This document shows, piece after piece, positions 1 through 8,161 of a stretch of DNA of 9,527 nucleotides. The notes beneath the pieces were generated by a model. The model had not been told where the DNA came from. It did not search any database and saw only the letters and a program-made list of their open reading frames with translations. Each line of letters begins with the position of its first letter. The stretch's first letter is position 1. A program made the position numbers and the translations under genes. Source of the stretch: Fibrobacteria bacterium GUT77 (lineage in GTDB: Bacteria > Fibrobacterota > Chitinivibrionia > Chitinivibrionales > Chitinispirillaceae); assembly GCA_001462255.1 (NCBI GenBank), contig LIUJ01000274.1, forward strand, positions 1 to 9,527. The letters run 5' to 3'.

Positions 1-2683
1 CGCCGGTTGTTTTGCCGCCGGGTAGAAGTTGTTTTTTACTTGTAACGGTATTGATACGATCGGTATCGGTATCAATATCAACATCAATATCCTCGACATG
101 ATATTCGTCATTCCGAATAACGTCCTCGCCGTCGTCGTCCGTTATTGATCCCATAAGGTCGTTATTGTGGGCGGACGCGGCCTTTAATTCCCTGCTGATT
201 TGCGAATAGCTTGTTTCCACGCTGATGAATTTTTGCAGTGACAGCGCCGGTATGTCGTCAAGTCGTATTGGTGGGATATCATTCGCGTCCTTGTCTGTCG
301 TATGACCCTGTTTTTCCCACGCGTCGCCGACGAATGTCTCCATATTCGGATTATCACCGCGCTCCGTAAGTTCGTTTATTCGTGTTGTCAAGCAGTCCTT
401 TGCCTTTTCGTTTTTTCGCGTGGGTATGAAGAGCATTGCCTGCGGTCTCGTCATTGCCACGTACAGTAATCGCCGATTTTCGCGTTCTTGGTCCTCGTCG
501 TAGCGTACGATGGGTTTTAGGTCAGCTTTTTTCTCCCGTAGATCGTCTATTTTGACGTATGGTGTGAAGCGCCTTGTTTTGTCTTCGTCTGTCCATAGCA
601 GGACATTCGGGCCGTTCGGCCTTCTTAACGCGTCGCCGTTCATCAGAAAGACTACGGGAAATTCCAACCCTTTTGAGGCGTGCATAGTCAGTATTTTTAC
701 GCTTGATTTTTCCGTGGCGAGCGTGTGAATGTTTTTGTCGTCACGCGCCTCTTCATCGTTGTCGTACAAGCGTTCCAAGTGTTTTATCAATCTATCTAAG
801 TTTGCGTTTTGTCCGTAGAGATACTCTACGCAGTAGTCGGTTACCTGCCGTAGGTCGGCGAGCAATCTCTCCCCGTCGATTAGCCGTATAAGTCTTCTAC
901 GGACGGTCGTTTTCTCTATTACGCTTCTGAACAGTTGCGCCCATAATTGCCTGTCGGCGAGTTTTTCCCAGGTGTCGAGGGCATGGGCGACGCAAAGATT
1001 ATCGCCGGAGCAGTACGGGTTTTGGCAGTAATCGGTATCGCTATCGGGAGTTATGGACATAGCGGGTTTATTGAAGAAGCGCGTGAGCAACGCCGCCGTA
1101 CGGTGCGGGCGTGAGTGTTTTTTACGGATTGCGGTAAGCAGCGTTATAATGTCGAGTGCGATGGCCGAATTAAAAACCCCCGTCATTTTGTACTTGACGT
1201 ATGGGATTCCGCGTTTTTTGAATTCCTCTATAAACGCGGCGGTCATACTGTGTTTTTCTATAATGACGGCGAAGTCTCCGTATTTGAGCGTCAAATTTTC
1301 CCAACCGTCGCCCTTGGGTATCGATATTGCGGTACCTATTGATTTTTTTATTGCCGTGCTCACGGCGTTGGCCATGATACGTTGGTTGTCGGGTACTTTT
1401 TTTTCTGTCAACGCGACGATTTGCACGGCCTTATGTTTGAGCGGGTAGAGCGGGGCGTTTTCGCGTAGCGGCGGACGCGCGGAGCCGTCTATAGGGTAGG
1501 ACACGCCCTCCGTGTCGTTGAAGAGGAACCAATCGTTCTCTCCGTTGCCGCAGAGGACGGCGTTGTAGCCGTATATGATTTCCGGTAAAGATCTGTAATT
1601 GTCCTCGAGGCGGTAAATCTTCCCGCCCGACTCGGCGATGGTTCTTTTCGCGGAGATGTAAGAATTTATGTCGGCGTTTTGGAAGGAGTATATGGATTGC
1701 TTCGGGTCGCCGACTATGTATAATTCGGCGTCGTGTTCGTTTTCCAAGAATATTTTTTTAAATATGCTCCACTGTATCGGGCTTGTGTCCTGAAACTCGT
1801 CGATTACGCCGTAGCGTAGTCTCTGCCGCAGCCGTTTCAGCATCACGCCGTCCGCGGAGTATACGGCGTCGCGCATTAGTCGTAACATATCGTCGTATGA
1901 AAGCAGTCCGTTTTCCCGTTTGTACGCGTCGTATCTGTCGGCCAATATCGTAGCTGCCCTATGGATGAAGGCGTACGTCAGGCTTTGCAGCAGGTTTTCC
2001 GTCTCCGCTTCGGCGGCGTTGTTTAGCTTTTTTACGGCCGTTTCGAGTGTTATTCCGTGAGCGGGTGTAAGATCGGGTTCGGCGCCGTCGTTACTCGTCA
2101 TTTCGTGAGCCGTTTTGATTATAAGTCTTATGTGTTTGTCGTTGAGTCTCTCCCCGTGGCGTTCCATAGCCAAGAGTCCCTGCGGCAGACCGCTGTTCTC
2201 GTCTTCCCAGTCCGTTCTCATGGAGGTGCGCAATACGGTTTTAGCTCTCTCCGTATCGTCGTCGACCATTGCGGTATTGAAATTTACGCCTGTCTCGAAC
2301 GGCCATGTTTGCAGTAACCGCAGGCATACCGAGTGTATAGTGCCTATAAACGCCTCGTGCATATTGTTTAGGCAGTTTTCAAAATGCGCGGACAAGTCGC
2401 GTTTTTCCGGGTTGGCGCGAAGCTCGTTTATCTTTGCGGCGATGCCGTCGCGTATGCGTTTTTTTAGTTCACCGGCGGCCTTTTCCGTGTACGTTACCAA
2501 GAGTATGTTGCGGAGGGGAATGTACATGTCGCCGCCCTTGCCGCGGCTTTCGACGCGTTCGAGCATACGTAACACAAGATTGACGATGGTGTACGTCTTT
2601 CCCGTGCCGGCGTGCGCCTCTATTACGCCGTGCCGTGTTAGGTCTATGTCGTTTGCGGATGAAATTCTGTGTCCGTCAATCAT
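1..2683 (-). CDS. recB: RecB, helicase/nuclease subunit of RecBCD exonuclease V (partial, C-terminus beyond left edge)
   Basis: Read on the minus strand from the ATG at 2683, the frame stays open to base 1, giving 894 codons with no stop. RecB is the 3'-5' motor and nuclease of RecBCD, which processes DNA double-strand ends for RecA-dependent repair. All superfamily 1A helicase motifs are visible: Walker A EAHAGTGKTYT (residues 21-31), motif Ia LLVTYTEKAAGELKKRI, TIHSVCLRLL, Walker B IDEFQDTS (294-301), GDPKQSIYSF (from 325), the motif IV region LEDNYRS, motif V MHASKGLEFP (667-676) and motif VI LLYVAMTRP (739-747). These closely match my recollection of E. coli RecB. After the helicase comes TSYSQISREL, like the start of the E. 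coli linker, then an acidic Asp-X stretch. The C-terminal nuclease domain is not in the window. The start overlaps the recC stop (ATGATTGA), with an AGAGG ribosome-binding site at 2691-2695, 7 bases upstream. Three cysteines and a histidine at 553-567 are unusual. AddA is the main alternative, but the RecC partner argues for RecB. Confidence 0.95.
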   Translation of the reverse strand, partial: MIDGHRISSANDIDLTRHGVIEAHAGTGKTYTIVNLVLRMLERVESRGKGGDMYIPLRNILLVTYTEKAAGELKKRIRDGIAAKINELRANPEKRDLSAHFENCLNNMHEAFIGTIHSVCLRLLQTWPFETGVNFNTAMVDDDTERAKTVLRTSMRTDWEDENSGLPQGLLAMERHGERLNDKHIRLIIKTAHEMTSNDGAEPDLTPAHGITLETAVKKLNNAAEAETENLLQSLTYAFIHRAATILADRYDAYKRENGLLSYDDMLRLMRDAVYSADGVMLKRLRQRLRYGVIDEFQDTSPIQWSIFKKIFLENEHDAELYIVGDPKQSIYSFQNADINSYISAKRTIAESGGKIYRLEDNYRSLPEIIYGYNAVLCGNGENDWFLFNDTEGVSYPIDGSARPPLRENAPLYPLKHKAVQIVALTEKKVPDNQRIMANAVSTAIKKSIGTAISIPKGDGWENLTLKYGDFAVIIEKHSMTAAFIEEFKKRGIPYVKYKMTGVFNSAIALDIITLLTAIRKKHSRPHRTAALLTRFFNKPAMSITPDSDTDYCQNPYCSGDNLCVAHALDTWEKLADRQLWAQLFRSVIEKTTVRRRLIRLIDGERLLADLRQVTDYCVEYLYGQNANLDRLIKHLERLYDNDEEARDDKNIHTLATEKSSVKILTMHASKGLEFPVVFLMNGDALRRPNGPNVLLWTDEDKTRRFTPYVKIDDLREKKADLKPIVRYDEDQERENRRLLYVAMTRPQAMLFIPTRKNEKAKDCLTTRINELTERGDNPNMETFVGDAWEKQGHTTDKDANDIPPIRLDDIPALSLQKFISVETSYSQISRELKAASAHNNDLMGSITDDDGEDVIRNDEYHVEDIDVDIDTDTDRINTVTSKKQLLPGGKTTG
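59..91 (-). repeat. Imperfect hexanucleotide repeat encoding alternating Asp-X in RecB
   Basis: Read on the minus strand, the codons alternate GAT with ATT, GTT, ATT, ACC and ACC, giving DIDVDIDTDTD at RecB residues 865-875. The repeat is about five and a half imperfect 6-base units. It lies after the helicase motifs, in the region that in E. coli RecB links the helicase to the nuclease domain, so a flexible acidic linker is the likely role. Because the unit is a multiple of three, any copy-number change would keep the reading frame. Confidence 0.75.
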
Positions 2684-5600
2684 AGTGCCACCTCTCAAGT
2701 ATGGGGGCGTAGCGGTTGTTTGCGACGCGCCGCAAATCGTCGTCGCTCATTTCCGGCGGTTTGGCGTCGGCCAATCTAAACGCCTTTAAGAACGTATAAT
2801 ACCCCGCCAAATAATCGGTAAGCGAGTCGGCGGTCAATTTTTGTAAGCGCTCCTCGTAGCTCTCCAAACCTTTTTTGTCCGGTTTAAGGATACCGGCTAC
2901 GGCCTCAAACGGCAAATGCTCGCGGTTGTCGCGGTTATCGACGAGCATTTGCGTGAGTACGCGGTTCAGCCATTTCTCCGTATCGCGCAGTTTACGCTCG
3001 TTCATTTTCATATCCGATACCTTTATAGTCGGCTTATCACCGTGATTTAGCGCGACAAGGGCGACGGGACGCCGCTCACCGCCTTTTCTCATTTCGTTAA
3101 GCCACATCATAATCCCGTTCAGCCAAAGATTGAGATTGTCCTCCGGTTTTCTTTTAGTGTCTTTATCAAACCCGACAATGCCCGTTTTAAGGCGTTTATT
3201 CGCCGGATCTTTTGGAATGACGGTTATTTGAAGGCGCGCGTTAACCGTGAAATCGCCGCATATTACGGGGAACTCGTCGTTTTCGACGAGTTTGTGGTTA
3301 GAGAAATTTTTACGCAACTCACCGGCGGTATCGGCGCATACGTCAACGCATGACATTGTCCAATCAATCAATTCCTTACGTTCCATTCGGCAAATGTGTC
3401 CCTCCGGCGCGTGACCGGAGTTGACGTGTTCGTCATAAAAGCTTGCGGCTATGTGTTCGGCGTCCGTTTCCGTGATGTCGGTGTTGTCCGAAAGAATCGT
3501 GTTTATGATGTTTATCCACACTTTTCTTCGTAACGCGGATATGTTTACCGGCCCTGAGTCAAGCGGCTCGTCGGCCTCGGTCATATCGACGGCGTCCTCA
3601 TCGTCCGCTATTTCCAATGTTTTGCGGAGATGGTATTCGAGCGGGTTGGAGAGGAATTGTTTTAAATCCCGAATATCCGCAGTTGTTGATGATGAAATCG
3701 TACCTACGGTTTGATTGCCGTTTGCGGACGAATCGCGATTGACGGCCAAATCATGTCTGTGTTTGACCCTCTCTTTTAAGCTCTCGGTAGCTAATATTCG
3801 TTGTTCCTTATCCCATGACCCGTGTTTGCGCCCGGCCTCATGCGCCGTTTCCAACGCTTCGTGTATGACCCACGGCACGTCTCGCCGCGCGGAGCATTTT
3901 CGAGAATTTTCCTTTTTGTCGACGAGTCCTTGTCCTATAAGGTATTCCTCCAGTTCCAATACGACGCTCGACGGTTGCAACTCTTCGTCTTTTTGCATAT
4001 CGCGCGCCCTATAGGAGAGAATCAATCGTTCCTTTGCCGCGTGCGCCATTTCCAAAAACGCGAAGCGGTTATCCCATACCTTGTCGGAGTCGCCTACTAT
4101 CCGTTTGCTCGACAAAAGATCCCATCCCGGCGTCTCGTTTGTTCCCGGAAACTCGGCGGCGCCGAGCCCCATTGCGAAAATAGCGCGGTGGGGGAGTATC
4201 ATGGACGCCCGTAACGGCGCGAAAGTAACGCCGCGCCACGCCGTCGACGGAGCGGTCGGTTCCGCCGGTACGCAACCGCGCGCCAAAGCTAAAAACTCGC
4301 CGTTATCCATATCGCTTCGGTTTGCGCAAGCGTACTGTAGAGTAATTTGCTCCAATCCGTTCAACACATCGCGGCGGACACGCGCCTCAGCCGCCTCGTT
4401 CGTCGAACAGTCGCCGCTGATGTGTCCCAACCACGACCAAACGGCCGTCCGCATGGTCTCCACGGCGGCGCGTATGTCAATCAAGCGCCTATGGCCGGTA
4501 AAAAACGCCGATAAGTCTCTAAGCTCTCCGAGAAGCGACATAAAGAGCTCCGCGCTTAGCTTGGCGCCGTCGTCGCTCATCTCGGCGCTCTCACTCACGC
4601 GCCGCATTCCGTATTCAAACGTGTGTTCGTCGATAACGGCGGAGCCGACGTCGCCCATGAGTTCGCGTTGCTCCGCGTTGTATCCCCTAAACATACCGAA
4701 TGTTGAAGCCCATCTTTCCCATCGCTCCGCGTCGAGTCGCGAAAAGCGCTTGCTCTCCATCACTATCGGATTTTCCAAGAGCTCGAATATCAACATTCGG
4801 TTGAATTCCCCGCCGGCTATGCCGAATAGGGCAGAGAGCGCCTTGGCCGTAAGGTTTGAACCGCCGGAGGCTCCGATAATCGTGAACGGGATGTATTCGG
4901 GATGGCTGCGCGGGTACGCCCCGAAAACGCGCTGTATGTACGGCGCGTACTTATTCGGATCGGGTATGTAGACCGCGATGTCGTCAAAACAACGGATTAC
5001 ATTGTCGTGCGCCATATCCAAAATAAGCTCGCGAACCTCTTCTACCTCGCGGCTTAGGTCGGGGCAGGCTAAAATCAGCAAAGAACCGTCTTTTGGCGTT
5101 GATGTTGTTGATGCATCAATGAAATCCAAGTTATTGTTACGGGACAGCAACGACCGTTGGATTGCTTTGAGCAATGTCGTACCGTTAACGCCGTCGTCAT
5201 TAACGGCGTTGCTGTCCATACTACCAACATGATACTCAAAATTCCACTGCGCTTGCGGACACCACAAGAAAATATTTTCCTTTCCGGCCGCCCCCCACAA
5301 TTTTAAGAGCGCGTGGTCTTCCTCGTCGGCGAACATATCGAGTTTTTGCTTGTCGTAGTCCTCGGGTTTAACCGGTTTTATTCCGGCCGCCTCATCCGGC
5401 GAGTCGTTGCTCCACCGCCTGCGCGGCGCCCGCGTTCGCCTGCTCGTGTCCACGTCTTCCCAAAATTCCGCGCACGGGTTTGTCAAGAATACGTGCATAT
5501 CGACTCCGGCAGACTGCGAAATTTCGACCAAAGTGTTGCGGTGGAAGTGGCTTATTTTGGATACGCCGAAGAGGATTATTTGCGTGTTGGAACCAACGTC

Positions 5601-6257
5601 GCACCATTGGCGTTTGTGTTTTGCGCATTCCTCGCGTTTACGCCTGTAAAGATGCGGCAACGTAGTGTAGCGCGGCGAAGCGTTTTTTGAAAGGCATTCG
5701 TACACGCGACGGTACAAGTCCATCTGCCAAGCCTCGTGTTCACGACCCTCAAAATACTCTTTTTTAGACAGCCACTTAGCGTCGATACCGTGGCGCCCCC
5801 ACCGCGACGCCTCCTCATTCCAAACGCTCGGGCGGTTGTACTCGTATTCCAAAAACTGTCTGGCGATACGGGCGGAGAGTTGTACGCGCTTTATGGGGTC
5901 AATGGAAAGATTGCCGTACAGATAGTCTCTAATGGGTTTGTACGCGTCATCCCCAAGAATATTTTCACCCAAAAGCGCGCATACGATTTGCGACAGATGT
6001 CCCGCGTCTATCAATACGGTATCTTGATCCGGCTTAAGAGTGTTCCAAAGAAACCGCTCAAGCGTCAGCATCCGCGCGTTGGCTACGCACCCTGCGGACG
6101 GGGTTTCCGCCAGTATGACGCTTAGCCATTTTCCAACGGCCGGATTGGGGACGACTACCGCGGGCGGATTGAACGGGTCGCGCCACGCGCCGAATATCCT
6201 ATCCGTAGCCAGCGGGGCCAATATGTCGGCGGACGGGGCGAAAATCAAGTTTAGCAT
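2676..6257 (-). CDS. recC: RecC, scaffold and Chi-recognition subunit of RecBCD exonuclease V
   Basis: A complete 1193-residue protein, slightly longer than E. coli RecC (about 1120). RecC holds the RecBCD complex together, splits the DNA strands and reads Chi through an inactive helicase-like fold. Similarity to RecC runs along the whole length: VVVPNPAVGKWLSVILAE (34-51) resembles the N-terminal segment, ARQFLEYEYNRPSVW (132-146) the ARQF/YRP segment, and ILFGVSKISHF with FLTNPCAEFW (228-266) the FGIS and TNPC motifs. DLSREVEEVRELI and VYIPDPNKYAPYIQRVFG (400-446) mark the second half of the helicase-like core. MILPHRAIFAMGLGAAEFPG (686-705) and LILSYRARDMQ (745-755) follow, and DLKQFLSNPLEYHLRK (864-879) opens the C-terminal nuclease-like region. 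As usual for RecC, there is no Walker A motif. The ATG at 6257 overlaps the acyltransferase stop (ATGCTAA) and has GGAG at 6266-6269, 8 bases upstream. The stop TGA lies inside the recB start. There are no AddB-type iron-sulphur cysteine clusters that I can see, so AddB is unlikely. Confidence 0.94.
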   Translation of the reverse strand: MLNLIFAPSADILAPLATDRIFGAWRDPFNPPAVVVPNPAVGKWLSVILAETPSAGCVANARMLTLERFLWNTLKPDQDTVLIDAGHLSQIVCALLGENILGDDAYKPIRDYLYGNLSIDPIKRVQLSARIARQFLEYEYNRPSVWNEEASRWGRHGIDAKWLSKKEYFEGREHEAWQMDLYRRVYECLSKNASPRYTTLPHLYRRKREECAKHKRQWCDVGSNTQIILFGVSKISHFHRNTLVEISQSAGVDMHVFLTNPCAEFWEDVDTSRRTRAPRRRWSNDSPDEAAGIKPVKPEDYDKQKLDMFADEEDHALLKLWGAAGKENIFLWCPQAQWNFEYHVGSMDSNAVNDDGVNGTTLLKAIQRSLLSRNNNLDFIDASTTSTPKDGSLLILACPDLSREVEEVRELILDMAHDNVIRCFDDIAVYIPDPNKYAPYIQRVFGAYPRSHPEYIPFTIIGASGGSNLTAKALSALFGIAGGEFNRMLIFELLENPIVMESKRFSRLDAERWERWASTFGMFRGYNAEQRELMGDVGSAVIDEHTFEYGMRRVSESAEMSDDGAKLSAELFMSLLGELRDLSAFFTGHRRLIDIRAAVETMRTAVWSWLGHISGDCSTNEAAEARVRRDVLNGLEQITLQYACANRSDMDNGEFLALARGCVPAEPTAPSTAWRGVTFAPLRASMILPHRAIFAMGLGAAEFPGTNETPGWDLLSSKRIVGDSDKVWDNRFAFLEMAHAAKERLILSYRARDMQKDEELQPSSVVLELEEYLIGQGLVDKKENSRKCSARRDVPWVIHEALETAHEAGRKHGSWDKEQRILATESLKERVKHRHDLAVNRDSSANGNQTVGTISSSTTADIRDLKQFLSNPLEYHLRKTLEIADDEDAVDMTEADEPLDSGPVNISALRRKVWINIINTILSDNTDITETDAEHIAASFYDEHVNSGHAPEGHICRMERKELIDWTMSCVDVCADTAGELRKNFSNHKLVENDEFPVICGDFTVNARLQITVIPKDPANKRLKTGIVGFDKDTKRKPEDNLNLWLNGIMMWLNEMRKGGERRPVALVALNHGDKPTIKVSDMKMNERKLRDTEKWLNRVLTQMLVDNRDNREHLPFEAVAGILKPDKKGLESYEERLQKLTADSLTDYLAGYYTFLKAFRLADAKPPEMSDDDLRRVANNRYAPILERWHYD

Positions 6258-7438
6258 GGATTTCGCTCCATGATCGATTTCCTCTCCCGACGTTTGTTTC
6301 TAACGGCGTAAACGTATACGTAGCTGCACCCGTAGAGCAGTACCGTGAATGCCAAAATATTTACCGGATTATGCAAAAATTTTTTGTAATTTAATACCCG
6401 CTCGCAAAACAACGTTATTATCGATATCAACGGAATATGCGCCAGGTACGGATAAAACGACGTTCGTCCCAATTTTTGTACTACGCCATGCGCCATAATT
6501 CGCGCGAAGACGCCCTTTTCCATAGACATGGTATAAATAGCCGTCAGGTAGAGCGGTATCATCCAACAGTGGTATGACAGCCACTCCGTTACGCGCGTAG
6601 CCCTAACGGTTGACGATAGGTTTAAGAATACCAAACAACACAAGAGCAACACGGCCAAGTCGCAACGGACGGCGATAAACAGCGGCGTTCGTCTGTTTTC
6701 GTCTCGCAACATGAAGAAACGCGCCAGCAATGTTCCCAACCCAAATTCAAAGAAACGCACCGGAGCGAAACCGTGGAAGAGCTGGTATAGGGCGCTTGGC
6801 GAACCCATAGCCCCGTACAAAATCCCCCAAGCGACAAGAGGGGTAAAAAAGAGCACCATCCACCCCATAACAACAAGCCTGTTTTTGAGTTTAAGCGACC
6901 ACTTCAGCAACGGGCCGAAGAGTACGTAACAGAGGAACATAGCAGACAGCGCCCACGACGGCGTGTTTAGGTTCATGGAACCCAACGGGCAGAACGACCA
7001 AAGAAAAGACAGGTGCATGAAAGCGGAAAAAATCAATTTGGGTACGTTGATAACGTCGTTTGTACCTAAGCGTTTGACGACATACAACGCTACCATGGCA
7101 AGCGTGGTGATTACGTGCAACGGGTATAGTTCGCGTAAGCGTTTTTTCAAAAAAGCCCGCGAATCGAACTCCGCGACTTTGGGCGCGAACTTGGTGGCGA
7201 AGATGAAACCGCCCAAGATGAAAAACAGGCTCGCGTGGAAAGCCGGTCCCTTGATGATTCTGAAGAGCCATCCGGGTTTGCCGCCCAAATCGTTTAACCC
7301 GCCCATAGTTTCAAGGTGAAACAATACCACGTTTACCGAGGCGAGTAAACGCAAGCCGTCAATCGCGTTGAAGTATCTTTTGGGCGGTTGCGGTAACGTC
7401 GGCGTTGATGCGGGCGCCGTCGCGGCGGTATCTGACAT
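6251..7438 (-). CDS. Acyltransferase-3 family integral membrane protein (OafA/YrhL-like)
   Basis: A 395-residue polytopic membrane protein. Proteins of this family move acyl groups, often acetyl, onto sugars, polysaccharides or lipids of the cell envelope. The actual substrate here cannot be read from sequence. A short cytosolic Ala/Thr/Pro-rich N-terminus is followed by the family opening FNAIDGLRLLASVNVVLFH (23-41), with the expected histidine at H41. FFILGGF (72-78) and the basic loop FLKKRLRELYPLHV (96-109) match the usual FFVLSGF and RRxxRLYP segments. Later come a tryptophan-containing WALSAMFLCYVLFG, RFFEFGLGTLLARF, and LGRTSFYPYLAHIPLI near the C-terminus, each typical of the family. 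About ten hydrophobic segments are apparent. I chose the ATG at 7438 over an upstream in-frame TTG at 7459, because GGAAGGA (7447-7453) lies 8 bases before the ATG and the N-terminus is then colinear with the family. The gene sits between ispD, 5 bases away, and recC, which it overlaps by 7 bases, so it is probably co-transcribed. I do not know a functional reason for that company. Confidence 0.88.
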   Translation of the reverse strand: MSDTAATAPASTPTLPQPPKRYFNAIDGLRLLASVNVVLFHLETMGGLNDLGGKPGWLFRIIKGPAFHASLFFILGGFIFATKFAPKVAEFDSRAFLKKRLRELYPLHVITTLAMVALYVVKRLGTNDVINVPKLIFSAFMHLSFLWSFCPLGSMNLNTPSWALSAMFLCYVLFGPLLKWSLKLKNRLVVMGWMVLFFTPLVAWGILYGAMGSPSALYQLFHGFAPVRFFEFGLGTLLARFFMLRDENRRTPLFIAVRCDLAVLLLCCLVFLNLSSTVRATRVTEWLSYHCWMIPLYLTAIYTMSMEKGVFARIMAHGVVQKLGRTSFYPYLAHIPLISIITLFCERVLNYKKFLHNPVNILAFTVLLYGCSYVYVYAVRNKRRERKSIMERNPC

Positions 7439-7443
7439 TACGG

Positions 7444-8139
7444 TTATCCTTCCACGCAATTTGCGGTGATAACGGCTTTTGCCGTCTCAAAATCCGATTT
7501 GTCGGTTATCTTGAAATTCATCGCGTCGCCCCACGAATACCCTACGGCAATTCCCAAGCGCTCAAATAGCGCCGCCTCGTCGGTAGGCGCAGACGGCATA
7601 TCCTTTATTAACTCGAAAGCGGGTATCAACAGCTCGCGGCGAAACAGTTGCGGCGTGCCAACGCGCATTAGCGTAGACCTGTCCACCGCGGCCCCGCAAC
7701 GACCGTTAGCGGCTACGGTGCGGATGGTGTCTACAACCGGCGTCGCCGTAATAACGCAGTCAAAATCGTCGCGCTTCTCCAAGACGGCGTCAATAACGCC
7801 CTTAGTGACGAACGGCCGCGCCGCGTCGTGCACCAACACCCACTCGCCGCGGGATTTCGCGCACCCGTTTCGCACCGATTCCCACCGCTCGTTCCCGCCG
7901 GCTAAAATCGATACCCTATCGACGAAATCACCGTACTTGTTGATAATAACGGTAGCCTCTTCAACCATGGTCGGAGGGACCACCAGTATCGTTTTATCGA
8001 TTGACGGATGGTTGACAAAAGTTTTAAGCGAATAGTAGACGACGGGTTTGCCGCAAAGGTCTACGAACGCTTTAGGCGTCGAGAATCCCAAACGCGTTCC
8101 CGAACCGGCGCCCACTATCACCGCGTCAATGCCCGCCAT
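7444..8139 (-). CDS. ispD: 2-C-methyl-D-erythritol 4-phosphate cytidylyltransferase (IspD)
   Basis: A 231-residue protein of the usual IspD length. IspD joins CTP and methylerythritol phosphate to give CDP-methylerythritol plus pyrophosphate, the third step of the MEP isoprenoid pathway, in the cytosol. The nucleotide-binding loop VGAGSGTRLGFSTPK (9-23) carries R16 and K23, equivalent to E. coli R20 and K27. The family signature VLVHDAARPFV (101-111) supplies D105 and R108. PVVDTIR (134-140) has T138, AVDRSTL (151-157) has R154, and GDAMNFKIT (204-212) has K210, so the known catalytic and substrate residues appear intact. GTPQ (161-164) replaces the more common QTPQ or LTPQ. The start ATG is preceded by AGAGGTG at 8146-8152 with 6 bases of spacing. 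IspF, often next to or fused with IspD, is absent. The close relative TarI (ribitol-5-phosphate cytidylyltransferase) shares these motifs and cannot be fully excluded, especially beside an envelope-type acyltransferase. Confidence 0.88.
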   Translation of the reverse strand: MAGIDAVIVGAGSGTRLGFSTPKAFVDLCGKPVVYYSLKTFVNHPSIDKTILVVPPTMVEEATVIINKYGDFVDRVSILAGGNERWESVRNGCAKSRGEWVLVHDAARPFVTKGVIDAVLEKRDDFDCVITATPVVDTIRTVAANGRCGAAVDRSTLMRVGTPQLFRRELLIPAFELIKDMPSAPTDEAALFERLGIAVGYSWGDAMNFKITDKSDFETAKAVITANCVEG

Positions 8140-8161
8140 TCATCACACCTCTACCGAGTGA

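Noticed and set aside
2115..2789. A 224-codon open frame on the plus strand
   Set aside because: It is antisense to the recB N-terminus, including the Walker A region, and to the recC end. It shows no family resemblance.
4081..4971. A 296-codon open frame on the plus strand
   Set aside because: It is exactly antisense to recC, whose protein is recognisable throughout this stretch. The product is Ser/Arg-rich with no recognisable family, as expected of a shadow frame.
1..6257. A new defence or anti-phage system built on the helicase/nuclease genes
   Set aside because: The two large proteins match RecC and RecB along their visible length with intact motifs. No accompanying effector, integrase or mobile-element signal is present.
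7439..7459. Upstream TTG start for the acyltransferase, overlapping ispD
   Set aside because: The ATG at 7438 has a better-placed Shine-Dalgarno sequence. The added residues (MRGRITV) overlap the ispD end and have no family support.
7466..8035. A 189-codon open frame on the plus strand
   Set aside because: It is antisense to ispD, whose active-site motifs are all present on the other strand.
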